From Russula earlei (lineage: Eukaryota > Basidiomycota > Agaricomycetes > Russulales > Russulaceae), in the NCBI GenBank assembly GCA_025769875.1, contig JAGFNK010000022.1:208057-272056 (forward strand): a stretch of 64,000 bases of DNA. The letters run 5' to 3'. A program made the translations under genes and the position numbers. This document shows, one piece after another, positions 1 to 10,608 of the stretch (positions are counted from its first letter, which is position 1; every line of letters begins with the position of its first letter). The notes beneath the pieces are model-generated. The model saw only the letters and a program-made list of their open reading frames with translations. It was not told the origin of the DNA and searched no databases.

Positions 1-2918
1 TGGCAGATTATTGAAATTTCTAGCAGGGTGGTATAATTGATGAGAATGAAGAAGAAACGATTCGCAAATTGAATATTTGTATTCAGAGGCTTTCAGGTGG
101 GCGTTGTTTGTACACAAGGATTTCCGCTAACTTTTTCCCAGCCACTTTCCCTGACTCCCAAAAAGCTGCTGATGATCTTTCCGCATTCGCCAAACTAAAT
201 GAGGGCCGTCTTTATAAGCTTTTGGAAACTTGTATGGATACGCAGACCAGTCTCAAGGCCTTGGTCAAGTCATTTGTATGACTTGTTTGACTGTGTTTCC
301 TGTCATCTGTCTGATCAATGCCCCCTTTCTTAGCGAGAGTTTCTCCGTCGCTTAGAACAATCGTCAGTCGGGATACTTCCAACCATGATGATATTATTAC
401 GAAGAGCGAGTCTTTGTTTGGTCAATCAATCGTCGGTTCCATATTTGTTAAGACACCTGGAGCGCGGCGGCCCCACAGGTGATGGATACGGCACGAGTCA
501 TGCCCAGGCTTTGGCAAACAATGCACAAATTCTATTAACATCCATCTCTAAGCACTGCCCAATCATTTATAAAGCCCATGCTGGTGCGTTAACCAAGGCC
601 ATCGCTGACGACAAGAACGGGCAACTCGTACGAGTTTGTCTTCAAGCGTTGTCGGCCCTAGCAAGATGCGATGATGAACTTGTGTCTAGAGACAAGTATG
701 ATCTCATTCATATTCACCCACAAGTGAAACCTGATAATTGATGACTAGACGAACAACTGAGAGAATCGTACGATTCGCTCTCGATTCCGATCATCGACAT
801 GCAAAGTATTCTGCCAGGCTACTTGCTACGTCGAAGAACAAGGAGGATTTTTGTGTAGATATTATCAACGTACGCCCCCCCATCTTACTAGGCTCTAAAT
901 CACTGATGAGTTGACGACCCAGACAATCTCCGAGGATCTCAAGAACGTAGACGACCAGAAGCTTGTCGCTCATATCACAGTGCTGGCTGAATTCGCACAG
1001 AACGCCCCGGATGCTTTCGAGAGTAAGAGCGAGGAAGTCATGAATTTTATAGTGAAGCAGATCCTCATGAGCCCAAGTCCTTGGCCTCGGGATCCGGTCT
1101 GTGTTCCCTCCCGTTTTCATTTCTGTGATACTGCAAATGCTGACTCTTGTGAATAGGATGAGATGGATGTTGATGCCGAATGGGTAGAAAAATCCGAAGT
1201 CCCGCCTTCATTGAGTAAGAAGATCGTAGCCCTCAAAGTTTGCAGGAATCGTTGTCTTGCTCATGCTATGTCGGATACTGCATTGAATGTCGCGACACCT
1301 GTTCTCAGGATGTTCTTCGCGTTGTTGGAGCACGGTGGATCTCTTCATGCGGAGAACCAGGACGAGTTGGTTTACTCTTAAACCCCGTCGAAGCACAGTG
1401 AGCTAACAACCTTATCATAGTCCAAAGGTCAAAGTTCGTATGCGATTACAAGCAGCAGTGTCTCTGCTGCATCTTTCGACGGTACCGAAATTTGCGACGG
1501 TCATCTCGAACAATTTAGTCTCGCTCGCAATTATGATACAGGTCTGCTCTCGGAATAGGTGATTGTGCACTTATTGATCCTATTTGTAGGATCCTTGCTA
1601 TCAAGTTCGCGACGAGTTCTTGCGCAAGTTTATCTCCCTCGCTACTCATCAACAGTTACCCCCACACTTCAACGTGGTACCCTTCTTGACGGTCCATGAC
1701 CCGGAAACGGATATCAAGGATATGGTGCGCAGTCATTCTTTACCCCTTTCGCAGGAATTCATGTACTCCAGGCCAAAGCTTTTGTTTCCCTAGCATATCG
1801 TGCAGCGCCACCCAGTTCGTTTTCCACCACCTTGCTTTGGGTGATATGTAATCAGTACCGCATTTTTCAGGCGTTAAAATGAACCACTTCGAGATGATCT
1901 TTGTCCAGTTTCTCCATCTGCTTGCACACCATCCCGATTTTGCCCTCACGCAGGAAAGCGTTCCTGACATGGCGAAGTATGTTTGTTCATTGTGCTCTTC
2001 CCACTGCGCCTCTATGTGACACTGTGACATCAGATATATCGATTTCTTCCTCGGATCTGTGGCTTCCGCAGAAAATGTCTCGTTATTATACCATCTCTCA
2101 GGGAAAGCAAAGACCGTCCGTGACTCAGAATCACACCTTTACAGCGAGGTCAGCGGATCTCCTGATTTTTCCTATCTATGAAATGACAAAGCTTCCAGAA
2201 TCTCTACGCCTTGAGTGAACTTGCGCAACACATCATCAAAGACTTGGCAAAGCGACACTCATGGACCCTGCAAAGTTTTCCTACTAAAGTCAAGCTGCCA
2301 ACGGGCATCCTGCGCCCTTTGCCGAACGCAGAGGCCGCTAATAAGGTGCCACCCGTGCCATATGATGCCCAAAAAACTTGAACTTTTGTCCCTTCACGCA
2401 GATCTTGAGACAAGTCTTCCTTCCTTCAGAGGCGCTGGACTGGCTCGACCGGGCTAGGCTGGCGAAATTCAGTACGACGGAAACCAATGCGCCTGATCGT
2501 CCAAAAGCGAAGCACAGGTCTACTGAGAAGCGAAAAAAAGCTGGTCGGTCGAAAAACCATGCGAAGTAGGTGGTCCTTTTCTCTTTTTGTCTTTCTCATC
2601 CCCATCGATTGCATTTTAGGCGACTTCGGGGCAGTGGTCGTAATCAACGTGAAGAGAATAGCAGCGAGAGGTCAGATGAAGAGCATTCCGACCCCGATAA
2701 TAGTGAAAAGGGTATCGAGGATAATACAAGTGACTCGATTTGTTCGAAGTCGTCGCCAAACTCGGAAGATGATCCATCAGAGAGTCGACGACCCGGGCGT
2801 GATGCAAGGACTCGAGCTAAAGTGACCATTCTCTTTTCATTGCTATCGTTTATTCTGATTGGCAAGGCAGGCGAAAATAAAACGACAAGTGCAAAAGAAG
2901 ATTGGCAAGAAGGTTTAA
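1..2918 (+). CDS. pds5: PDS5-like sister chromatid cohesion protein, 3' part (5' end outside window)
   Basis: PDS5 is a HEAT-repeat protein that binds the cohesin ring in the nucleus and controls sister chromatid cohesion. Reading exons by GT-AG introns and frame continuity gives 15 exons: 27-96, 142-275, 334-695, 749-869, 911-1096, 1157-1369, 1428-1541, 1590-1724, 1772-1814, 1871-1976, 2034-2148, 2199-2345, 2402-2565, 2620-2821 and 2871-2918 (stop TAA). Conserved stretches seen include LNEGRLYKLLETCMD, ERIVRFALDSDHRHAKYSAR, FAQNAPDAFESKSEEVMNFI, VRDEFLRKFISLATHQQLPP, FLHLLAHHPDF and ENLYALSELAQHIIKDLAKR. The C-terminus is acidic and serine-rich, then basic (RTRAK..QKKIGKK), as is usual for the family. 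No stop breaks the spliced frame, so the gene looks intact. It is the only clear host gene here and marks the left border of the transposon block. The junctions at 1428, 1772 and 1815 were chosen to keep frame and could be off by a few bases. Confidence 0.9.
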
Positions 2919-3341
2919 TATGTATCTTTCTGCGTTCTGAGATTTGCTTTCGTGTATGTTCCGCTATTTCCCCCCTCCTCGCGAGAGATACCGTGTACCT
3001 ATGGGTCAGTGTACTTCATTACAAGTCTTGTCACTATGTTATCCAAATTACTACATTTGTCGCGAATATACTCACACTACCTTTCAACTTGGCATTTGGC
3101 GATTTCGTGCAAGTGAAATACCCGTTAATCGGCACTACCCTTTGCGACTGAATATGACTAAGTCGCATCATTAGATTCAGATACTGACTTGCTTGCGGAT
3201 CTTTTTGGTGGAAGAGCATGCAACTGGGATCTTCCTGAAATGGTGGCAAACCATTATTGCTCTGTTACAATGCCAATCTAGTGCATCAGCAAAATCATGA
3301 GAAAATTTATGACTTTTTTGACTTTTCAGCTTTATAAGGAG
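2919..3341. other. PDS5 3' flank
   Basis: This is the 3' untranslated and intergenic sequence after the PDS5 stop. I see no gene. The short open frames have no recognisable family and no splice pattern. The first repeat (LTR A0) starts at 3342. Confidence 0.6.
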
Positions 3342-4038
3342 TGTCAGGACTCACTGTTGAACAATCCAGTTTAAGAGTGAGGGAGGAGCTCAGAGATGAG
3401 TCAACCAAGTTCAAGGATGAAGTTGGTTATTGTCAAGACTCACTGTTGAACAGTCCAGTTCAAGAGCGAGGGATAAGTTCAAAGATGAGTCAATAGATGT
3501 CTAAGATGGCATGGGCAAGAAGTAAAGTCCAGAGCAGTACCAAGTACCAAAGAGGTATGGTTACTGGTAGTGTCGAACAATTACCAGGGAAGAGGCCAGA
3601 ATGATCCCAAGGGGATGGTCCTTAAAGGAGTATCCCAGGAGTAGAGAGTGCCATAAACAAATGGACAGTCTGAAGCTGTCTGCTACTTTATTGAGCACTT
3701 ATATACTACAAGGGAACTGCTAAATAGGGAACAAGTCATAACCTTGTTATCAAGCACAATTGTCAGATGAGTAAGAAGTCAGAGTACACTTACTGAGCAT
3801 GCTCAGTCATGCTCAGTAAGCTGCTGAGTAAGAAGGCTCCTATTGATGAGTAAGAGCCTTTACTGTCCACATCATCACTGCTTTAGTACATGTGCAAAGC
3901 ACCTGATTCATTTACTGTTAGTTAGTTTAGGGCCGGTTATTTAAGGACATGTAGTTTGGTTCAAGGAATAGAGTTGCTTATAAGGCCCCTTATACAGTTC
4001 TATTAGGGTCATTAGAGTCGACCCTAATAGTTATATTA

Positions 4039-4870
4039 TTGTCATTTTCATGTGACCTTGCAGTTGCCATTTTTGGATGTCAATTCAAGTGCGAAAATAA
4101 AACTGCTATATCTCAACAGTTTCTCAACAGATTGCCTTGAAACTTTGACAGTAGAACCTTATATACTGTATCTAGGTGCAGCTAAAATATGGGAGCCTAA
4201 TATTTAGTTCTTGACATATTGATTTTTGGAGTGCAAATTTTTGAACTGCCATATCTCAACCATTTCTCAATTGATTGACTTGAAACTTCAACAATGGGAT
4301 CTCATGTACTGTATCTAGGTGCAGCCCAAGAGTTGGGGTCTAATTCTCAGTTCTTGGAGTTTCGAATTTTTGGTGCAATCTGAGTGTGGAGTTTTGAATT
4401 GCCATATCTCATCCATTTCTCAATATATTGCCTTGAAACTTGGGCAGTAGAACCTTATATACTGTGTCTAGGTGCAGCAAAGATATGAGAGTCTAATATT
4501 CAGTTCTTGAGGTTTCGATTTTTGGGCACAAATCTGTGTGCGAAATTTCAAACTGCCATATCTCGGCCATTTCTCAATGGATTGCCTTGAAACTTGGACA
4601 GTAGAACCTCATGTACTGTATCTAGATGCAGCCAAATCATGGTGTTCGCTCTTTAAATTGTCACATTTTGAGGTGCCGACCCCAAGCATGATAGATGACA
4701 TTATCCCTACAGCTGAATACATGACATGATACAACTATTTACAACTGTAGCGTGTGAGAAGGGCATGCTTGAGTTCATGGGGCTGGACAAGGGCTTAGGG
4801 AAGACTGAGAGAAATGAAATCAATGACGTGAGGCGTGCATTGAGGCAGCAATCGTGATTGTGTGTGAATG
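4039..4870 (+). repeat. C1 left inverted repeat with four tandem ~150-base units
   Basis: Each unit contains ATATCTCAACCATTTCTCAA, then GATTGCCTTGAAACTT, TACTGTATCTAGGTGCAGC and TTTCGATTTTTGGG. Spacing between units is about 142, 155 and 152 bases. The same structure in reverse forms the right end (about 8985-9818). Confidence 0.85.
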
Positions 4871-4901
4871 TGTGAGGAGCAGTGCATAAGGAAAGTTGGG
4901 C

Positions 4902-5660
4902 TTAAGGCATGAGGATATGATGAAGTGGAAGTGGGGGCCTGTTGGGAGACACAGATCTGGGAAGGTGCAGAAGCAGATGGGAGAGGGTGGGCAAGGCAGG
5001 ACGGTCTTGTTCATATGCGCCAAGATGTCTGAACAAGGCAGTCAGGAGCAGGTCCACCACGCGATCAGAAAGTGCAGGGAATGTATACACACATTTGTAT
5101 TCAGTGGAGGGCCAGAGCTTGGTGGTGTTTGTACAATCAAACTCAGGTTGGAGATGAAGAGTTGTGCCATTTATGACTGGGTGGAAGCAGTGGTGGTGGG
5201 ACGCCAAAGGAGGAGGACATCATGTTCAGTCACATTGGCACCAGAGAGAGGATATTGGATGACAACTTTGACAGCATTTGGATAGACTGCCCAAATGCAC
5301 GTAAAGATGACATCAGTGGCAGAATCAATGAGCGGCGCAATGACAAAGTCTGTGGCAAACAAGATCAGGAGGGTATTGATGGACAAGGTTATGATCGATG
5401 TGAGGCGAGTTGCAAGAAGAGAGAACAGCATTTTCCATAGCACGTCTTTTTTTTGTTGTTCTGTGGGGGCAGTCAGAGCAAAGTGAGGCAATAGACAAAG
5501 GTGAGGAGCAAGGCTTGCCTTGTTTTGAGCCACAGGTGCGGTCGACTCATCTTCCTTGGCATCTGTCGGAGGGGGAGGTGGTGATGGTTTGGAAAGTTGA
5601 GGTGCAAGAGAAATGGTCAGGTGAAAGTGAAATAGAGACTTGGAAGCAAGTATCTACACC
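4902..5660 (-). pseudogene. Captured fragment resembling the N-terminal part of a PhoD-like phosphatase
   Basis: Read on the - strand, a proline- and acid-rich stretch is followed by hydrophobic segments (ITLSINTLLILFATDFVIAP) and then DSATDVIFT..AVYPNAVKVVIQYP. In a shifted frame come PEFDCTNTTKLWPSTEYK and a run like the end of a beta domain. Membrane-anchored fungal PhoD-type phosphatases have an N-terminal membrane region followed by a beta domain with a similar R-V-G-A-V and W-P-S-T pattern, which is why I suggest this family. The catalytic domain is absent. The piece sits inside C1 downstream of the transposase and is frameshifted, so it is a captured gene fragment. The family call is an inference; a different membrane protein is possible. 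Confidence 0.35.
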
Positions 5661-5699
5661 CATGGAATGGGGCCTAAAGTGTGTTCATGGGTCAGAAAG

Positions 5700-6900
5700 C
5701 AGCCAAGAGAGAAAAAAAAAAGGACCAACCAAATGAAGAAAAAGATATGAAAATAGAGGAGGATGGTTGGAGACTGTGGAGAGGGGAGACAGGGGAAGGG
5801 AAGAAACTTGGGGCAGTGACGCCACTCAGTACTCCCCATGCTGTGTCATGTGAGAACAGGTACTTCATTGCAGAAAATGCCAGCTCAATTGGGTTATAAT
5901 CAGGGGAATGGGGCGGCAGAAATTCGACACACATGCCCCTAAATATGAACAGGAGTGTCAATGCTTGTCAATAGATGTGAATAGAATTTACTGAGATTCA
6001 ATAAGCTCTATAATGGCAGGGTCCTTGTAAATTTGACAATTGTCCATAACAATGACTGAATTGGGGGCCAGAAATGGCTGCATATGATCCAAGAGGCAAT
6101 TGATGAATGTGCAGAAAAGCTCAGTGTCGAAAGAGCCTTCAACAATGTGTATAATACCATCATTGAGAGATAACGCGGGAAGGACAGAATATCTGGCACA
6201 TGAAAATCATGAGTTACATGGCATTATGGATGGCATGTCACTCACCATCATCCTCGACAGAAAAATGCCTTGGGTGTGGCTTTCCTGCCATGAATAGCCC
6301 AAGCTTGTCCACAGTATGTTGTTCAGCAATCAACAGAACTCTCATCCACAAAGATAATCTGATTTGGATGCTAGGTTCCAATACATGCAGCAAATGTGGC
6401 TCACTTTTCTTCACAATGCTCAAGTGCAGTGCGTGAGAGCTATCCATTGTGTATCAGAAGCTTGAAATGTACATAAGGAAAAGTGCGTACCTTCTTCAAG
6501 TTATAGCCAGCCTTGACAAGTGTCCTCCATATTGTTGACACTGATACCGACACCCCACATGTCTCTAACATTTCCATAAGCAACTCATTGAGATAGAGAT
6601 CTGGCGAGCCATTCAGAGTTGTCAACAGATGCTGTATGGGTCCAATTTCAATAAAAAATGTGCTAGTACATTTTTTGTGCCACATACCTCGACATCATAG
6701 TCACAAAGCGACCAATGGAGTAGAGGTTTTGCTTGGCAGGGAAGTTTAACACCACCAGTGTGCTTGAAGTTGGCGAGGATCCCTTCAACTTTTTGCACAC
6801 TTACATCTGTATACATGGAGATATCCTCCACTGACATGTTTGTACTGAGATGAATGATGATCCATTGCACTTCTTCTGAGATTGCTTTGCCTTGAGCCAT
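5700..6900 (-). pseudogene. Tc1/IS630-like DDE transposase of C1, inactivated
   Basis: A DDE transposase cuts and joins the ends of its element at TA. The N-terminus (ATG at 6900) has a helix-turn-helix pattern (SVEDISMYTDVSVQKVEGIL). A second exon (about 6640-6500) reads QHLLTTLNGSPDLYLNELL and VSVSTIWRTLVKAGYNLKK. The catalytic exons give QIIFVDESSVD (first D), YSVLPALSLNDGIIH, NSVIVMDNCQI (second D) and LPPHSPDYNPIELAFSAMKY (E), separated by introns near 6480-6430, 6240-6185 and 6000-5942. At least three in-frame TGA codons and several R-to-C changes (VDC*TTYCGQAWAI) replace expected CGA/CGN arginine codons, which looks like CpG decay. The usual C-terminus is missing. C2 and C3 carry no visible transposase. 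Confidence 0.8.
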
Positions 6901-7615
6901 GGCAGTGATGGGTGTGTTGAAAGTTTTCCCTCTTTGGGTACGCTGTGACCAAAATGGACATCTCTATCTCCGACCTTTCCCATTGTGCTGTCTCACTCAG
7001 CCTTGTCCATTGTCCATCCACCATCAACCCTGCATCTGTTGCACCTGCCATATCCTTATCATCAGCCATCTTAGCTTCATCAGCCACTCCATTCTTTGCC
7101 TTGCCAAGTCATTGCCATCACATCCCCAGTTCTGCCCACTGCCGCCTCTCGTCCATTGGCACCTGCTTCATCTGCCAAGTCTTCATATTTCCTGTTGCCA
7201 TCATTTCAGCATCGCCAGCTCTCTACGTCACCAACACTATCCCTGTCTCTAGTTGTTTCAATTCTGTCGGCCATTCTGTTGGCCACATATGCTGCCTTGT
7301 CGGCCTTATCTGCCCCAGTTGTCTCAATCCCAGTCGCCGCAGTCTCAGTCTCCTCCTTGTCTCCTCTAGCCACTGTTACTTCAGTTCAACCAGCCCCTAC
7401 AAAGTCAACTTCATCTGGCTTCTTCCACAGCTTCAGTCTTGCTTGCAGCCGTTACCTCAGCTCATCTGCTGCCACCATTTTGGTCTCAACCCTGTCTGTC
7501 ATTTTAGTCTCATGCAACACACGTTGTCCAAGAAGGCCCTGGACCTGAGCTCAGTCACTTGCCACCTCAGGAGGAGCACAAACCACCTCCACACCACCAG
7601 TGCCTGAGATGCTGC
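6900..7615 (+). pseudogene. Ser/Ala-rich tail of the Gag-like gene also found in D elements
   Basis: The + strand translates to a Ser/Ala/Val/Pro-rich sequence (LSAPVVSIPVAAVSVSS) ending in QEGPGPELSH and PPQEEHKPPP in shifted frames. The same ending (EDQEGL.HELSH..QQEQKPPPQ) closes the Gag-like tail in D2 at 24430-24500. The reading frame is not continuous. It is a shared low-complexity module, not a working gene. Confidence 0.5.
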
Positions 7616-7659
7616 TGACACAAGTAATACACCCCATGCCACCCCTCATATTGCCTCAT

Positions 7660-8305
7660 CCCTGTGGGTCTGAATGTGTCATACAACTGTGTTGACCATT
7701 AGGCATTCAAACATCCCAACAAGGTCCATACCACCATAGATTATGATTGATCAGAGCCATTTCCAGGTATCTCCATGTCGGATGGCTCATCTATCCAAGA
7801 CTGCTATCATTTATGAAGCTGATGAGCCCAACAAAGGTTGAGAGGTCCCTATGCTGAATTGCCACATGACATTTCTAATGTTGCCAATGTACTGAAATCT
7901 CTCGGCATCAAGAAAGGCAATTCCATCTCTATCTATCTTCCTCTGGCATGGCAAGCGGTCACTGCCCTCCTCATGTGTGCGCATTGGTGCTGTAAGGATG
8001 ATGCAGCTCTGGCAGTCATTGATATGGTCATGATTTGCCCCTGCAGAGAAGCCAGAAAACATGACAGAGTGGACAGCCGAACAAGGGTGTTGTGGTGGGA
8101 AGACTATTGCAACCAAAGCAGTCAATTTGGCACTGAAGGGTTGCCTGCACATTGAGCACATCCTTGTTCTTAGGCACATGGGGAACAAAGTTCTGTGGAT
8201 GCAGGGCCATGACAAGTGGTGGCACGAGGAGCTGATGTGAGTCCTCAATCACTGTGCACCAGAGATCTTGTCAGCAAAGATCCACTCTTTATTCTTTATG
8301 TGAGA
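7660..8305 (+). pseudogene. Captured acetyl-CoA synthetase fragment with an internal inversion
   Basis: Acetyl-CoA synthetase activates acetate to acetyl-CoA. On the + strand, in shifted frames, I read LNVSYNCVDH.AFKHPNKV, AIIYEADEPN, YAELPHDISNVANVLKSLGI, KKGNSISIYLPLAWQAVTAL, KTIATKAV, IEHILVLRHMGNKV, DKWWHEEL and APEILSAKDPLFILY. This is the order of the N-terminal half of the enzyme, stopping at a GTGAGA donor just before the TSGSTGKPKG loop. The segment 7994-8072 is inverted: its - strand reads VHSVMFSGFSA..NHDHINDCQ, which belongs between ALLMCAH and the ATP-loop region. The piece lies inside C1, lacks the C-terminal half and is frameshifted. It is a transduplicated fragment; the parent gene is not in the window. 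Confidence 0.85.
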
Positions 8306-8984
8306 TGCCTGCTTGCACATGCCCATCGGCACGCATCTGAACTTGCTGCAGAGGAGGGAACCCATGATGTGCAAGTTCCATGTCTTGCTCAAGACCACAC
8401 ACATACGATAGTATGATGCACTGTGTGGGAGAACAAAATGAAAGGTAGACAGGAATGATGAAGGTATGTCTCCCTGAATCCCATCCTTCCTCCAGACCCC
8501 TCTGCTCCTTCACACGCATCCGGCTGCCGACAGGTCAAGACTTGTACACCACCGCTTGTGGTCCCATCATCCCTCGATAGAGGATGTGACAGACAGCTGG
8601 CTGTGGTCGGACCAGAAGGGAATAATGATTTCCACCTTCAGAGTCATATAATTGAATGCCCAGGTGAAAGGGGCAAGCTTTCATATCCAAGGGTCAACAA
8701 CAATGTCCTGATATCAGATATGTATATGTATGATGCACCACATATGACAGAGCTGTCCTGATCCCTCTAATGATAAATGAGTGCATTTTTCTGCAGGTCG
8801 GGTAGGTGACAAAGGTAGTGTGGGCGTGAATGCTGCATCATGCACGACAAACGCCAAAAGGTGCCCAAGCATCACACTGTTGCTTGCTGCATCACTCCAG
8901 CCTACTGAGCCATCCCTCCATTGTTTGCCATTGTTTGCCGCCACTGTATGTGAGGGCTCGCAGCCCACTATTTGCCCATTCACG
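8306..8984. other. C1 interior with no recognised gene
   Basis: This is the stretch between the synthetase fragment and the right inverted repeat. Short open frames on both strands match no family I know. It may hold further captured intron or exon sequence. Confidence 0.4.
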
Positions 8985-9818
8985 TGCAATCGCAATTGCT
9001 GCCTTGATGCATGCCTCATGTCATCATTTTGATTTTGTCTTATCGTTCTTCCATCAGTCCTTGTCCGGTCCCATGAATGTGCCCTTCTCGTGCACTACAT
9101 CATAAATAGTTGTATCATATCATGTGCTCAGCTGTAGGGATAATGTAATTTTATCATGCTTGGGGTCAGCACCCCAAAATGTGAAAATTCAACAAGTGAA
9201 ACCAATGATTTGGCTGCCTCTGGATACAGTACATGAGGTTCTACTATCCAAGTTTCAAGGCAATCCATTGAGAAATGGTTGAGATATGACAGTTTGAAAA
9301 ATTGCACACAGATGGGCACCCAAAAATCGAAACTTCAAGAACTGATAATTAGACACCAACTCTTTGGCTGCACCTAGACACATTATATGAGATCCCACTG
9401 TCCAAGTTTCAAGGCAATCCATTGAGAAATGGTTGAGATATGGCAGTTTGAAATTTCACACTCAGATTGCACCCAAAAATCAAAACTTCAAGAACAAAGA
9501 ATTAGACCCTAACTCTTGGGCTGCACCTAGATACAGTATATGAGATCCCACTGTCGAAGTTCCAAGTCAATCAATTTCAGAAATAGTTGAGATATGGCAG
9601 TTCAAAGTTTTGCACTCATGTCAGCACCCAAAAATCAACATTTCAAGAACTAAATATTAGGCTCCCATATTTTAGCTGCACCTAGATACAGTATATAAGG
9701 TTCTACTGTCAAAGGTTCGAGGCAATCTGTTGAGAAACTGTTGAGATATAGCAGTTTTAATTTTGCACTCGAAATGACATCCAAAAATGGCAAGTGCAAG
9801 GTCATGTGAAAATGACAA
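8985..9818 (-). repeat. C1 right inverted repeat
   Basis: This is the reverse complement of 4039-4870, with four tandem units and the subterminal block containing GGGATAATGTAATTTTATCA. Confidence 0.85.
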
Positions 9819-10608
9819 TAAGTTCCTTAGTATTGCTTTATAGTTCGTTCTAAGGTTATTAGAGTTAGTCTAATAACACGTTGTAGGGCTTTTAGTGTCT
9901 TGTTAGTGCCTCTTGTAGGGCACTTAGAGTCATCCTAAAGGGTCCTTAGAGAGGCTATAATACTGTCCTTTATTGCTAAAAGGGTTGCCACTAAGTGGGC
10001 TTGCTGTATGTTGATTGTGCCAAGAATTGCTTGTGCGACAATGCGTGCACAATATTGTGGACACCTCTACTCACCCCTTTTGTCTGTGTGAACAGGGTGG
10101 CACCATAGACGCTGGGTTTCCTCTAATAAGGAAGGGTCCTTCAAGGGCCCTCTCTGGGAACTGGTTCATGACAGTTATGAGTATAGTCCAAACAAGTAAC
10201 AAGTACCAGAAGGGTACTGGTACTGGCTGCAAGAGGTCATCACAGACAGAGAGTGCCAGAATACTAGACAGGGTGGTCACAAAGGAGTGCCCTTGGTTAA
10301 TAGGAGTGCTGCAATCAAATGGACAGTCTGAGGACTGTCCACTACTTTATTGAGTGCTTATATATTAGTACAAGGGAAATACTAAACAGAGAACAAGTCA
10401 TAACCTTGTTATCAAGCACAATAGGAGATGAGTAAGACATCAGGGAATGCTTAGTGAGCATGCTCAGTCATGCTCAGTAAGCTGCTGAGTAAGGAGGCCC
10501 TAGATGAGTAAGGGCCTTTAGTGTCCACATGTTCACTGTTCAATGCATGTGCAAAGCATCTGATTCATTTGCTGTAAGATAGTTTAGGACCAGTTTTCCT
10601 GAGACTTA

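Larger units (their letters stand above)
4039..9818. mobile_element. C1: 5.8 kb TA-flanked DNA transposon with tandem-repeat inverted ends
   Basis: The ends are TTGTCATTTTCATG at the left and its complement at the right, flanked by TA at 4037-4038 and 9819-9820. The inverted repeats are about 830 bases each. Each holds four tandem units of about 150 bases (starts near 4111, 4253, 4408 and 4560, mirrored at 9280, 9424, 9583 and 9739) and a shared subterminal block. The interior carries a Tc1/IS630-like transposase (- strand), a PhoD-like fragment (- strand), a Gag-like tail (+) and an acetyl-CoA synthetase fragment (+). The TA duplication fits the Tc1/mariner superfamily; the gene content suggests transduplication. 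Confidence 0.85.
3431..10173 (-). mobile_element. Solo LTR A1 (about 961 bp net) inside A0, itself split by C1
   Basis: It starts TGTCAAGACTCACTG and ends GGTTCATGACA, and is flanked by the 5-base duplication GTTAT at 3426-3430 and 10174-10178. Removing C1 leaves 961 bases, the same length as the 3' LTR at 46109-47069. There is no internal retroelement sequence, so this is a solo LTR left by LTR-LTR recombination. Confidence 0.88.

Noticed and set aside
3034..3249. Small gene after PDS5
   Set aside because: Short overlapping frames on both strands, no family and no splice signals; it is better read as 3' flank.
4100..4730. Regular ~150-base repeats as a possible CRISPR-like array or satellite
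   Set aside because: The repeats are long, have no unique spacers, and occur only as ends of C elements in inverted pairs.
6945..7607. 220-codon open frame in C1
   Set aside because: It overlaps the Ser/Ala-rich tail in another frame and is rich in H, S, C and P, typical of an off-frame reading of C/T-rich sequence.
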